Part shown: in pieces, positions 19,935 to 32,589 of the stretch | How positions within the stretch are numbered: position 1 is the stretch's first letter | How the letters are laid out: each line of letters opens with the position of its first letter | NCBI RefSeq assembly: GCF_002878395.1 | Contig: NC_061115.1 | Coordinates: 156,097,941 to 156,161,940, forward strand | Reading direction: 5' to 3' | DNA from: Capsicum annuum | Taxonomy: Eukaryota; Streptophyta; Magnoliopsida; Solanales; Solanaceae | Length of the DNA: 64,000 bases | Made by a program: the position numbers and the translations under genes | The notes under the pieces: model-generated | What the model saw: only the letters and a program-made list of their open reading frames with translations | Told to the model about the DNA's origin: nothing | The model's database searches: none

Positions 19935-20950
19935 ATGCATCCTTGAAATTTCCATGAACTTGAACAAAATCTAAAGAAGTCATTGAAGCAATAGTAGTAT
20001 CATGAACATAAGGCAAATAAGACAGAGACCCCTTTTCTACCATGTGATGAGCTTATAAAAATGATATGACTTCCTTTCAAGGAAAACTAGGCGTAACCTT
20101 TCATATTAACCTTGGTACACCTAAAGTAGCAACTGTCTTGGTAGTACAATCCAAAATAGCATGATAGAGAGGTAGACAATCTATACCCAAAATAACATTA
20201 AAATCAATCATACCAAGGAAATTCGAATCTACCCAAGTCTCACGCTTAGTAAAGGTTACTACAAAAGATCGGTACATATGATCCACCACTAAAGTATCTC
20301 TTACTAGGGTAGAAACATGAAGAGAAACAATAAGGGATTTGTATAAAGCATCAAAATAAGTAGCAAAGTATGTAGACATATAGGAGAATTTAGACCTAGG
20401 GTCATATAACATGAAATCAAATAATGGAAAATCTGGACAATACTTGTGATAACTACATTAGAGGTTTCTGCCCCAGTTATTCTAGGTATACCATAGCACT
20501 AACCACACCTACTCTTAGACTGAGAAACCCTTTGACCACTACCAGGAGCTCCTCGTGAACCTATAATGACATACCTGCCACTCTGTGAACCACTTCTAAC
20601 CACTAATATAGGTGTAGGACATATTTGATGCTAAGAACTCTGATAGGCAGGAACCCATACACACCTACAATAGTCCCTCGCATAATGACCAATATCTGGA
20701 ATACATAACACTCTATAATCCCTACATCACACTCAAGAGAATGAAAAGAGCCATAATGCCCTCCATGACTGAAAAAACTATAGTTTGTGTCTCTACCTAC
20801 AAAACCTAATCCCTAGCTACCAAAAGCTTCAGAAACTAAAGGCCTACTATTAGAAATTTGAAAGGCCGCACAAACTGGTCTACCATGATAACCATGAACA
20901 CCTCTACCAGGGCAACCCCTACCTCGAGATATATGTGTACTGAACTCGGA
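19935..20950 (-). pseudogene. Ty3/gypsy gag C-terminus and protease fragment
   Basis: The minus-strand open part 20412-20101 encodes a chromovirus retropepsin: 'MLYDPRSKFSYMSTYFA' at the active-site region (D-P-R in place of D-P/T-G), 'LVVDHMYRSFVVT', and 'FNVILGIDCLPLYHAILDC', the hallmark second half. Upstream, at about 20660-20705, a degraded zinc knuckle 'CIPDIGHYARDYC' marks the gag end. Downstream sequence to 19935 resembles the protease-RT linker before the LTR F insertion. Stops between the pieces show it is dead. Confidence 0.82.
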
Positions 20951-22294
20951 ATAGAACTGTTCTACCTACATAGGGAGAGCTATTCTACCCTTGATATCGG
21001 AATAGAACCTTAATTTAAGTGATCATTGAACTTTATCCATATTGGGAAAAAATGTAACTTATGGTGGCTCGTAGTTAATAGGAATTTTGGATTCGATCAT
21101 ATGCATTCCCTTCTCAGTGCTAAATACTACCCTTAGAATACTTATACGCTTATACTTTAAGAAATCTATCTTAAAAATAACATAAGGGTTTATAGAGTGA
21201 AAACCACTTACGCTTCTCTTTTCTTTAAATCATAATCAAGATGAATAGTTGTTGACTTCATATCTTATCTTTAGATCAAAAGATCAATCTTTCTTAAATC
21301 ATGCTATAATGTATGTGAATGAAGTTTCAAAAGCTTAAACTTTCTTTTAAACTTAATGCTTGTACTTGGGATTTGGAATTCATGATTTATTTCATAGGAT
21401 TTCATAAATAAACATCATGCTCAATAATCACCTTAAAATCTTGTAACACTATCCAATCAAGATAATGAAATTAAAATCATAACACAAATGTAGAAAGTCA
21501 AAACATGAATATATGTAAACCTTGATGCACTTAAAGCTTTCAATTGCATGGTAGTATCATCCTTCAATAATATGGCTATTTGGCGATGGAACCTAATTGA
21601 AAATAGGTAATTAAATCTCAAAACCATGCACTTATGCACAAAGATGAAAGAATAACCTTGTTCATAAACCCCACATACCTGAAGTTTCTTGACTTGTGAA
21701 AAGAGCTTAAACCTTGGGATTTGAAAGATGAAATTGGGGGAAAAAACCCTAATTTTGATGTTCTTGAAGATTAAAGGAGGAAAGTGTTGTTATTTAATTG
21801 GGTAATAGAGGGAAATAACACCTCTTGAAGGGTTATAGGTCATGGGTTGGGCGTTATAAAAGGGGAAAAGACCAAAATACCCTTCAACTAAACATTATAG
21901 AAATTGCTCATCAGTCTTTATGAGTCAAACATACTACTCATATGGTGAGGGTACGACTATGTCCATCAACTCATAAGCTTGTCAAAATCAAGGATGTATA
22001 CACTAATCATCATACGAGGTGTAACATATGACTAAAATCCTCTCCATAAGACTTGTAGCCCCCTACTCTTATCTTGGATAGAATCTTAGGGAGCCTACAC
22101 TGATAAACTTATGACTTACTGACTAATCATATGGTGATCTTTTGACTATAAGGATCAAGTCATACCTACAAAAGAATGCCCACTATACCCCACTATCCTA
22201 GATAAGACTACAATAGACTTCTCGTATGTTGTATGTACAACTCAAGGGAGTGAGTCGTGTGATGCACAAAGACTTTCAGACACAGGGTATTTCA
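20951..22294 (-). mobile_element. Chromovirus LTR fragment, family E
   Basis: Begins TGAAATACCC on the minus strand at 22294. Its lower part (20960-21200) is homologous to 55150-55370 in the LTR of the element at 54171-62200 (shared 'ggaatagaacctta' and 'tggctcgtagtt' blocks). The array region at 21900-22270 has 'catatggtgag'-type and 'actcataagctt'-type short motifs. The low end is lost at about 20951, where gag sequence begins without a primer site. Confidence 0.72.
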
Positions 22295-22895
22295 ACTTTC
22301 TTTGAACATGAATTATAACAAGTATATTAAGAAACTGTTAACATACAAACATAAATCAAGTTGGGTTTCAACTATGTTAAACCATCACCTACCTCAATCC
22401 AAGCTTGCAATACTCTAATAATCTTGAACATTGCCTTTCTATGAAATTTTGGCTTGTTCATTGTCTAAATACAACAATACAAACTTAATTCAGATAATGG
22501 TACAACACATTGAAGTATTAGAACCCAATACCTTAACACCAAGGTCAAATTCAATCACATTTCTCCCTATCTTGAGTTTTCTATCTTTATTCCATCTTAA
22601 TTCTACAAATTTAAGGAATATAATGGTGAATTCTAAGAATATAATGATAAATTAACAAACTTAAACCAAAACCCAAGGGTTCTCCACTTTGTTCACCTAA
22701 TTGTACCAGAAAATTTACCAAGGCCAAGTTAAATCTTTCCCAATACCCAAGAATTAGTGATTCTAAGAATTAATGAAAAAAATAGTTAATGGAATGGATT
22801 AACATACCTTAATGATAACAAAATTTAAGTTGATACCACTGAAAATTGCCTCTCCCTGCCGTTAGACAAATGTGGAATAAATATAATACTTTTGG
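22295..22895 (-). mobile_element. LTR D, distal half (split by MULE)
   Basis: Continues the LTR that starts at 25406 and is interrupted by the MULE at 22896-24964. Assignment is by position: the MULE has matching target sites on both sides (22887-22895 and 24965-24973), so the two flanks were once contiguous. No coding sequence. An open frame at 22431-22655 has no family features. Confidence 0.6.
22887..22895. repeat. MULE target-site duplication (left)
   Basis: 'tacttttgg' matches 'tatttttgg' at 24965-24973 in 8 of 9 positions. A 9-bp duplication is diagnostic of Mutator-like insertions. Confidence 0.75.
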
Positions 22896-24964
22896 GAGAA
22901 AATAGTCTATTACCCCTCCAACCTTTAGTCAAAATCCCAACTACACACTCAATCTTTAAAGGTGACCTTTCACCCCCCTGAACTATTTTAAAGTGGAATT
23001 ATTACCCCCCTGAACGCTGACATGGCAAGAGAGTGTGTTTCACTCTCTTTAAAGAGAGTGAGGACGATTTTTTTAATTAAAGAATTATTTTTAATATTTT
23101 TTTATTTTTTATTTATTTTTAATTATTTTTTTTCTTTATTCATTTTCTTTCTTTCTTCTTCTTCATCTTTTTCTCACAAACAATGACATCCAACAACTCA
23201 TCAATGTCATCAAAAATTAATTTGTCATTTTTCTTATCTCCAAGCACAAAATCGATTGGTTTTGATTTCAAATTCGTCAAAAATTTCAAAATGGGTATTG
23301 TTCATTGTTTCCAACTTTAAGATTTTTGGGAATTTTAAAATCTCTATTGTCCATTATTTACGACTTCAAAGTCATCGTAAATTTTAAAATGGGTATTGTT
23401 CATTGTTTTCGACTTGAAGGTCGTTGAAAATTTCAAAATTCTCTATTGTTTCCGACTTTAAGGTTATTGAAAATTTTAAATTTGGTATTGTTCATTGTTT
23501 CCGGCTTCAAGGTCGTCAAAACTTTTGAAAGTGTATTCTTTGTTGTTTTTGGATTTTAGATGGTCGAAAATTTAAAAATTGTTATTGTTCATTGTTTCCC
23601 ACTTCAAGGTTATTGAAAATTTTAAATTCGATATTGTCCATTATTTCCGAATTCAAGGTCATCGTAAATTTTAAAATGGGTATTATCCATTATTTCTGAC
23701 TTCAAGGCCATCAAAAATTTCAAAATTCTGTATTGTTTCCGACTTTAAGGTCAACAAAAATTTTAAATTCGGTATTGTTCATTGTTTTCGGCTTCAAGGA
23801 TGTTGAAAATTTTGAAATTGGTGTTTTTCATTGTTTTTGCATTTAAGATCGTCGAAAATTTAATAATCGATATGGTCATTATTTCCCACTTTAAGGCTGT
23901 CAAAAATTTTGAAATTCGATGTTGTTTATTATTTTCGACTTCATCACACAGTTCATAACCAAAGAATAAACAACAAACCAACATGTGCAATTAGTCACCG
24001 ATAACAAAGATCAAACAACAGACAAACATTCAATCTCAACATCATACGTCACTCCTAATTTTTCCAAACAATTTTTCGACAGTCACATCAACACTAAAAA
24101 GCAGGAGCTTCATAAAGGATTATCTTCAAATCATCGATATTGATGATTTTTTACCATAGCACCGCTAAAATTAATTAAAATGACTTTTCTGATTTGTGAG
24201 TACAAACCCACACACCATCAAGTTGATGAACTTTACTGTCATTAATGGAGAAAAAATCATAACAAACTGCAAACATCAGTCGAATTTTTTGATGTCAACA
24301 TTATTAAATCAAATTAACATTTGTTTCTCCCCGCACCTTCATCATAGATACCTTCTTCAGTTTTTTTTTAAAAACTGAAATGGAACTTAGATCTATTTCT
24401 TCGTTGTCTTCTTTACTTTTGTGTTCGTTGTTAGGGGAAGTTAAAGAGGCCAAGGCGATTCAAGAATGAGTTATAAAAGGAAAGGATTAAAGAGAATTTG
24501 GTAAAAGAAAAGAGAATGAAATGGAAAAGGAAAGAAAAAATAAAGATAAAGCATAATAAATAAAAAATGGTCTATTACAATTGTTGGACCAAAATGGCTT
24601 TTGAGATTGAAGAAAGAGAAGAAGATGAAAAGAAAGGAGAAAGATGAATAGAAAGGGAAATGAAGAAGGAAATGTAGAAAGAAAGATGAATAAAATAATG
24701 AAGTAATAATTGTAGAAGGAAATGAATAAAAAATTGATTAAAAAAATTAAATATATTTTACATGTGTCAAAAACGCATGTATCTCACCTCTCAACATAAA
24801 TGTGGTTGTGTATTTTTAGGAGTATTATAATTTTCATTTTAAATAGTTCAGAGGGGTCATAAATTTGGTAAAAAAGGTTTAGGGGGGTAATAGGTCACAT
24901 TTAAAGGTTGAGTGTGTAGTTGAGATTTCGACTAAAGGTTGGAGAGGTAATAGACTATTTTCTC
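22896..24964. mobile_element. Non-autonomous MULE with long terminal inverted repeats
   Basis: The left end 'gagaaaatagtctattacc' is repeated in inverse orientation at the right end (24964 downward). The match continues with few differences for about 90 bp ('aacctttagtc', 'actacacactcaa', 'ttacccccct') and more loosely beyond, where a T/C-rich left stretch pairs with an A/G-rich right stretch. With a 9-bp target duplication this fits a MULE of 2069 bp. It encodes no transposase. The interior holds a minisatellite (23272-23945) and non-coding DNA. Confidence 0.87.
23272..23945. repeat. Minisatellite, about 14 units of about 48 bp, higher-order period of 6
   Basis: The unit consists of 'aaaattttaaa..' followed by '..tattgttcattgtttcc' and then '..gacttcaaggtcgtcg'. 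Fourteen degenerate units can be read. Units 3 to 8 resemble units 9 to 14 pairwise, including the shortened unit (4 and 10) and the divergent unit with a 'tttta/gagat' change (6 and 12). This gives a higher-order repeat of 287 bp ('taaattttaaaatggg' at 23378 and 23665). Confidence 0.88.
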
Positions 24965-25406
24965 TATTTTTGGAGATATTTCTACATTAGTCAGTGCATA
25001 TCCTGCTATCTGTGGTGGTGCAGTGATTGTTGCTTGCCATTGGCTTTAATAGAGTAGGTGAGGCAGAAACTTTGGAATTTCTCGAGTTTTGCCATTTTTG
25101 CAACACACCCTCATATTTTTATATCTTAGACTAACCCCTTCATGTCAAATTCAATATAGGGAGTTCTACTTACTCGAATTCTCTTACAATAATTCCAATT
25201 TGATTTCTTATTATCTTAGATATCATAAGATCAAGCTAAAACACTTAACATTTAACTAATTCATTCTTGAATTACCCTAGACCATACCACTCTTGGATTT
25301 CATCTAAGACTAGCCTAGACTAAATTTCAAACTCTCAATTTGAAGAAAGCTATAACCCAAGTTATGGCACTTAGACTTACCCATAACGACAGAAAGGGTC
25401 GTTACA
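24965..25406 (-). mobile_element. LTR D, proximal half
   Basis: Begins TGTAACGACCC on the minus strand at 25406, immediately after the chromodomain end of the pol below, so it is the 3' LTR of the minus-strand element. It is interrupted at 24965 by the MULE and continues at 22895. The first 9 bp are the right target duplication of the MULE. Confidence 0.75.
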
Positions 25407-28300
25407 ACAAATACAAATTTACCTATCACTTGAGGTAAATGATCAAATAATTAATATGAGGCAAGTAATAAGTAAAAGAGTACCTATATCCTAAAATAAG
25501 TGAGGATACTTGTCCACCTTATCCCTCTTAATTTCCCACATTGCGTTCTTAAGCAGACGATGCTTCCTTATACCTTTATACACTAGATATCCTCTATTCT
25601 CAATTTTCAAACATCCTAATCAAGAGCTGGATTGGCTCCTCTTCATATTAAGGAATTTTATCAAGTAACATTGAGTACCATTAAATGATATAATGTCCAT
25701 CCCTATGGTATCTCTTAAGCATTGCAACATAAAATACCGTATGGACCCCTGGCAGGCTTGGTAGTAAAGATAACTTGTAAGATACTGGGCCTACATCATC
25801 AAGGACCTTAAATGGACTAATATAATGATGTCTAATCTTACCTTTATTTCCAAATTTTATAAATCCATTCATAGGAGATATCTTCAAAAATATTTGTTCA
25901 TCGAGTTTGAGTGACATGTTCCTTACCTTGTGATCAACATACTCTATTGCCTACTTTGGATGCCAACATCTTTCCTTAAATAAACCTTACCTTCTCTTGA
26001 GCTCTCTTTATCAAGTATCTGCTCAAAGTTTTACATCAATAAATTCAAATCATCTTATGCGTGATCTACACCTTCTCGCATAGAGTGCTTTAAATGAAGC
26101 CATGTAAATGCTAGAATAATAACTATTGTTGAATGAAAACTCATACAACGACAAGAGCTTATCCCGATAACCACAAAAATGAATCACACAGTCTCTTAAC
26201 ATATCCTCAAGCACCTAAATAGTCCTTTCTGACTGCCTATCAATCTGAGGATGGAAAGTAGTATTGAAGTCAATCTTAGTTCCCAAATCTTCATGTAACC
26301 TATCCCAAAACTTAGATGCGAATTACGTACATTTATCAAAATTAATGAAAATGGAACTCATGCAACATCAATATCTCTTTTATATAAATATTGGCTAACT
26401 ACATTGGATTTGTAATCCACTCTAAATGGAATGAAACGATCTAATTTGGTTAACTTTCCACTATGCCCCGATTCTTAAGAAATCCACTATGAAATCCATG
26501 ACTATTCTCTTCCACTTCTACTCGAGAATAGGTATTCTTGAAAGAAAACCCATATATTTTTTATGCTCATATTTCACCTACTGACAGTTATGGTATTTAG
26601 ACATATTCTTCACTATTTCTCTTTTAATCTTAAGCCACTGATAGAGATGTCTCAAGTAATATTGCATATTGGTTTCACCCAGATAAATAGAACATTAGGT
26701 CCTATGAGCTTCTATAAGCAAGTCCTGAATCATATCACTAACACGAGGCACACACACAAGTCTTCTGAAACTCAACACCCCACACACAACAAATGTGGTG
26801 TCATAAGCTTTACCATACACCACCTTGCTTTGATATTTAAGCAATTTCACAACTTTAAATTGTCTAGCCTTAATTTACTCAAGGAATGTTGACCGTACAT
26901 CGACACTAGATAATGCTCCAACCTTTTCAAAAATATAAATTGCCTGAACTACGATGCTAGAGTTTGAATATGTTTAGCTAAACATTGCTTTGACACCTCA
27001 GACAAGCCAAACTACCCATACTACTGATTTTTGGCTCAATTGTCTATAAACTCTTCACACTTTCCTTCATATAGATAATTTCTCCTAATCTTAAGTGTAG
27101 AAACCATTATTGCTAACTCCTAATCAAGGGTTGGATAATTATTCTCTCAAGGCTTCAATTTCTTTGAAGTATAGTCAATCACATTCCTGTCTTGCAGTAA
27201 CTCAACACTCAAACTAGAGACTAAAGCACTAACAATACAATAAAGTTCTTACCTTTAATTAGAAAGGCAAGAATTTGGATTGTAGTCAAAAGAATCTTAA
27301 TCTTTTGGAAGCTCTCTTCACACTTATCCGACCATACAAATGGAACTTTTCTCTGATTCAACCTTGTCAAGTGGGTAAAAATGGAGGTAAAGTTCTTGAA
27401 AATCATGTGATAGTAACTAGCAAGACCTAGAAATCATCTCACCTCAGTCACAAAGCTAGGATAAACCCAATTCTTCATAGCCTCAAACTTCTGGGAAAAT
27501 ACTATCACCCTTTTTCTGAAACCACATTCTCTACAAAGTCTGTAGAGGACATCTAAAATTTGCATTTAGAGAACTAAGCATAAAACTGCTTCTTCTTCAG
27601 AACCCCAAGATAATACAAAGATAGCCTATATGTTCCTCATTACTCTTAGAGTAAACCAAATAGTGATCAATTAAATAAATACAAACAAATCTAAGTAAGA
27701 CTTGACAATAACATTCATCAAACTCATAAAGGCTACTGGTGCATTGGTCATCTCAAAGGACATCACCAAGAATTCATAATTCCTATATAGAGTCCTAAAA
27801 GCTGTCTTAGGTATATCCTTAGGCCAAATCTTTAACTGGTATAACCTTACCTTAAGTTATCTTTGAGAAAACTAATGCACCCTGGAATAGGTTAAAAAGA
27901 TAATCTATTTGGGGAAAAAGATACTTATTCTTGATAGCAACCTTATTAACTCTTTGTGAAAAATACACATTCTTATGCTGCCATCCATTTTCTTAATGAA
28001 CAAAACTCGAGCACCCCAAGGCAAAACACAAGGAAAAATGAATCCATTATTAAGTACACTTGCAACTAAGTCTTAAGTTCTCTCAACTCAGCTGATTTGA
28101 TATTCGGTGCGTGTTTGGATCCAAATTAATGCAAAAGTCAATGCCTTATTAAGGAGGTATACCAGGAAAGTCCATGGGAAACACCTCCAGAAACTTTGAC
28201 ACCACAAGAATTGACTAAATCGATGGGGACTTTCTACTAACATTCCAAAGATATGCTAGAAAGGCCAAACACCCTCTCCTAAATAGCTTCTTAGCCTATA
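25407..28300 (-). pseudogene. Chromovirus pol (RT, RNase H, integrase), decayed
   Basis: Minus-strand Ty3/gypsy pol in the order RT, RNase H, integrase. RT: '[14 protein letters not shown]' near 27735-27780, equivalent to the PFGLTNAP box. RT/RNase H join: 27406-27221 ('LTRLNQRKVPFVWSDKCEE'). Integrase core: 'FHPQIDRQSERTI' near 26215-26260. Integrase C-terminus: 25917-25681 ('KISPMNGFIKFGNKGKIRHH', 'VFYVAMLKRY'). A weak chromodomain-like tail runs to about 25490. Many stops and frameshifts. It belongs with LTR D downstream and gag upstream. The clade is probably Tekay/Del, judging from the wording of these blocks. Confidence 0.85.
25681..25917 (-). pseudogene. Integrase C-terminal (GPY/F-type) segment
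   Basis: A 78-codon open segment with 'KISPMNGFIKFGNKGKIRHH', 'ISPFKVLDDVGPVSYKLSL' and 'GVHTVFYVAMLKRY', in the usual order for the chromovirus integrase C-terminal domain, which helps bind target DNA. It is a remnant of the larger pol pseudogene. Confidence 0.9.
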
Positions 28301-29935
28301 TAAAAGATATATTTTTCACAGGTCTCAGCTTATACATACCTTCTCATTGTATATTATCCATCCTAGGAATCTCTAAGGTCAGAGTTTTAGCATTACAATT
28401 TTAAACAACATGATACAAAATAGTCAAGTTATACCAAAGATGATGTCAAAATAAAGCATATCCAAGGTTATCAAATCTAGCTAAGTGTAGAAATCAATAC
28501 ATAAGGCAGAACAAGTATGATAAGCATAATTCACAACCATAGAGTCTCCAACTAGAGTAGATGCCTATATAAGAGAGTCAAGCATATCACAAAACATTCT
28601 CGATCCAAAGGCAAATTTATTATATTCATATGAATAGGTAGAACCCATATCAAACCAAATAGTAGCCATCTAGTCACATACAAGAATAGTACAGGTAATG
28701 ATAGCATCAAAAGCCTCATTCACACCCTTAACTAAAAAGGCATAACTATGAGCTCAATCATCAATATGGGCAACATCCTTAGCAGTTTGTGAACCATCAC
28801 TCCTCGTATTACCATTACCTCAATTAAAACCTTGTAGATAACCTATGTCATTACTTCTACCATATTACCAATTTGAACCATAACTCTAGCTTACTAGCTA
28901 GCTCTAAGGACACACTCTCTTAAAGTGCCCCATAGAACCACAAGTATAACAACCTAAATTTAAGGAAATCCTATCATCCAATGAATATAAAGCACCCTGG
29001 CTTCAACAAATTGAGGGATTTTTAAGAGCCCAATCTAACTTACTATAGAAGCTAGTAGAGTTGACTGAATAGAGCGAGCCAGATAAGACTAAATGACTAT
29101 GACCTTGGAGTATAAACCACCAAAATTACCTATGTTAAAGGACTTCTTTGCTAATACTTTGGCCTGACCAACCTATTTGACTCCTTTAACCGTCTTTATA
29201 TAATAAACAACATCATTGAAGGTACTTTCATTAGAAGTCATTTGCACAGAAAAAACCTATATGACAATGTTCAAACCCTTCACAAATATTTGATCCTCTC
29301 TTATTTGTAATATATAACTGAGTATCATAATAGAATAAGGCATGAAATCTTGTAGGCTGCGATAGTCATATTACCATTTTCAATGGACAGAAATGCATCC
29401 TTCTTGTAATCACAAAGAGTAAGAAATTGTCAATGAAGGTAAAGATGGTGATTGCACTCCACCTAAGGCCTGCATCACTACTTTGCATCACCTTTTAGTT
29501 GGAAGGTCATAGAATTAACACCATGCTGCTCTACAATGCCCATTTATGCAGTACCTCATAAGAATCAACAATGAACTCAAATGCATCCTTAGTCTTAGAA
29601 CCAATAAAGGTAAGAGGTTTTAATTTTAAGAAACTTAGTCAATATATAATATTTGATCCCATTCATGATAGGCCTAACACTAAATGAGGGAATATCTTAG
29701 TAACCAATGCCTCACCTATCCTAGGGAAAAGAGTACCAGTCGGTTATGCACCTAGGTACTAATAGAAAGGCATAATAGAAGTAGATCCAGTATCTTCCAA
29801 CCTACTAAAAATGGAAAGAATCGACAGAATCATCTCAATTGCCATCGAGATAAGAACTGCACCCGCTACTGGTGTATAATGACTCTCTAGATCATTTTCA
29901 ACAATTTTCCTCATCTTTACCATTTATAGTTTTCA
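28301..29935 (-). pseudogene. Chromovirus gag and protease, decayed
   Basis: Protease active-site region 'FDMGSTYSY' at 28656-28628 (D-M-G, altered from D-[TSP]-G). Gag zinc knuckle 'CYTCGSMGHFKRVC' at about 28910-28952 with correct C-x2-C-x4-H-x4-C spacing. The gag N-terminal part extends toward 29930 in broken frames. It is cut by the plus-strand LTR beginning at about 29936, so the 5' LTR of this element is not seen. Confidence 0.8.
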
Positions 29936-32532
29936 TATAGCTTCCCTAAGTCATTTATGACTTGTTGGAGATGATAGTTTATTTATTGGCTGGTTCATTT
30001 ATTTTTTGAGCCAATTCTTGATTTTAAATTTTTGTTAGTATAAATTGGCTAAATGGAAAAATCATTAATTTAATGAACTCGTATGCTAATTTTGATAGTT
30101 CGATCAACTCTGGAATATTGAATTTAGGCTAGGGGACCTTTGGTTTAGGTCTCAAGGCTCTCAAACTTATTTTGAGCTATTGGACAAAATTTGATGAAAA
30201 TGGCCCATGGATATGGGGTCCAGTTTCTATTGAAATGACCTCAAATAGAAACTTCTATTTCACCATTGCATCTAGTTTCTATTAAAACAACCTCAGATGG
30301 AAACTTCAATTGCACTATTGCATCTAGAACTTCAAATTGATAAGATAGAATAGTTTGTTTGTACATATGGAATTTTGAATAAAACTCGAGGGGTTTATGA
30401 AAACTTGGAAGAATTTCAAGTATTCAGCAGGTGTATCCACTAAAGCGGCCCTTTGAGAGCTTTAGCGGAGGCTGCTTAAGCAGCCTTCCAAGCATAGCAG
30501 AGGCTTGGCTATCCCAAGAATCCACGTTAGCAGCAAGTTGACCGTGAAAGTTTTTGTTGCTTTAGAACCAAATTATGTGCTTAAGCGATATACTAGACCT
30601 AGGCGGGTTCTTCTTTAGCATATTTGGGCACTGACCACTTAAAAAATTAAGTGTCCTCTTATGCTAGACCTGGGAGCCATTAAATGCCCCAATCAGCCTG
30701 ATTTTCTACCATTTTTCACATAAGTTCAAAAGTGGAAACCCTAGAGAGTGGAAATTTGATATAAATATTAATAGATCATTTTTGGGTGTTTGTGAGCTTG
30801 GATTTATCATTTTCTCTCTTAATTCGTGGTAAGTTTTCCTTAATTTAATGGTTAAATTTTCTATAATTTCTAGAAACCCCTAGGTTATTGGTGGGTTTAT
30901 TTTAGCTCCATATGATCTTGGAATTTACCTATTCTTGAGACTAAATATTTCTTGAACATAGAGAGACGTGTTGATGGTTTTGAAAGTGTGATTTCAAAAG
31001 CAGGATCTATATGAGATTTTTAAGTATTTTTGGACTCGAAGAACAAAAGTGCAATATGGTTACTATTGTTCTCATATTGATGAGTATATTTTCTATTTTT
31101 TTAGCTTGGCATCTCCTGAATGTTCTTCAAAAAGGGAATTCACCAATTTAACAGATTTCATCAGGCTTTCTTCAGTTTTCAAGTAGGTTAGGTTTACCTA
31201 TCTATAGATTGGGATAATTTGTAGTATATTTATGATAATGTGGTAGACAAGGGTTAAGAATTGGGCATTGAAAGTAGATTTAGTGTAATTTTGGATCTCT
31301 TGGCTAATTTAGAAACCATAACTTAGGCATCATTGATTTAGTTGTTCTTTCTTAAGGTAGAATTGATATATTTAGGAAAAAATGTGGCCTATTTAAAATC
31401 TAGTAGTGAAATAAGATACCTTATCCTAGTTTGGGTAGAATTTCTGTAGAATGGATTTTGGGGATTAAGAGTGGGCCCCTCCATACCACCTTAGGCCAAA
31501 CTATTATTAGCTCCTTATAAACTTATTAGGGGTGTTATATATTTTAAATGGATATTTTAAATTTTGAAGAAGCGTGAAACATTATGCTTATGCTAGATTG
31601 GCCCTTGTGATTTGATACTAATTTTTATTAAAGTCTGATGATTATAGTTTATAAGTTTTGGTTCAAGCCTGATAATTGATTATATGAGTTCCGATTCAAG
31701 TTCAACATTGAAGGGTTACTTTTGATAGTTATGGTACTGGTATGAGTCTGGTTTTTATTGTATGACGACTCATGGTTATGGATTTGAGATGTGGTTATTT
31801 AGTATATTACTAGTTACTTCTTCTCTTGATTGCTCCCTCCAGGCTTATGGAGGCCCACATTTGGGTTAGTTACTTTTCTGAACTTACTAGCTTATACCCC
31901 CAACCTTTTAGTGATAGTTATATGTTCTTTTATGTTATCATTACATTGAATTTATTTATTTTACAGTGTTCAGAGCATTATTCCAGGTTTGTCCTTTTAT
32001 TTCACTTGTCTTATTTATCTTACATCCTTATTTTTCCTATATTATGATTTATCTCTGACGATGGATAATACCTACTGAGTACCCATCAATTTTGTACTCA
32101 TACTATACTTTTGTACATTTTTTGTGTAGATCTGAGTACTAGTTGCCTCTATTGATGCTGCAATTATGCTGACCAGTGTTTGAGGACAGAGTGAGCTCTC
32201 GAAGCTAGAGTTGACCTTTTCTCCTTCTTCTATTTTTCTTAGTCCTTCTATTTATAGACTGATGCATATTTGTTTATTACAATACTCATATTCTTTTGTT
32301 AATGGCTCTTGTACCGACACTACTAGGTCATAAGATTATTATTTCTCTTATTTTACCTTTCATCTTATTATTATTATGCTATGATTTGTTATTTGTAAGC
32401 CTTTACTTATATATTTCTAGAATTTATGCCATTTTCCACCAAATTAGCCCATTGCTTCTAGCTCTATGCTAAAATTTTGCTTACCTACTGGTGGGTTAAA
32501 GTAGGTGCCATCATGACTTATAAATTGGGTCG
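29936..32532 (+). mobile_element. Chromovirus LTR G (5' LTR, 5'-truncated)
   Basis: Plus-oriented LTR of the same family as the minus LTR at 47341-51259. Shared blocks include 'aagtcatttatgacttg' (near 29947 and 51185), the 'ctactgagtacccatc' region with 'tagatctgagtact' (32070-32140 versus 47735-47815), and the end ('gacttataaattgggtcg' versus the reverse complement of 'cgatttgtgagtcat'). The short-motif array at 30430-30680 uses 'ttagcgg'/'aagcgg' words. The first few tens of bases are missing. It is followed by a primer-site remnant and leader. Confidence 0.82.
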
Positions 32533-32544
32533 TAAAATCATAAC
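32533..32544 (+). promoter_or_regulatory. Degenerate Met-tRNA primer site of element G
   Basis: 'aaatcataac' followed by 'ctctaggttcacc' matches the usual ATCAGAGC-CTCTAGG context after large chromovirus LTRs, with several changes. Position and following leader support it. The sequence itself is weak. Confidence 0.4.
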
Positions 32545-32584
32545 TCTAGGTTCACCAATATTGTTGGTACAAGAGAAAGTGCTA

Positions 32585-32589
32585 GTACA
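32585..32589. repeat. Athila target-site duplication GTACA (left)
   Basis: Identical to 42682-42686, immediately outside the second Athila LTR. Confidence 0.93.

Noticed and set aside
22431..22655. 74-codon plus-strand open frame
   Set aside because: Lies inside the LTR D remnant; no domain or motif and no supporting context.
23272..23945. Spaced repeats considered as a CRISPR-like array
   Set aside because: Units are contiguous and degenerate with no unique spacers; plant nuclear context; it is a minisatellite.
24470..24720. A/G-rich stretch considered as a regulatory GAGA-type element
   Set aside because: It pairs with the T/C-rich stretch at 23060-23170 as the outer part of the MULE inverted repeats.
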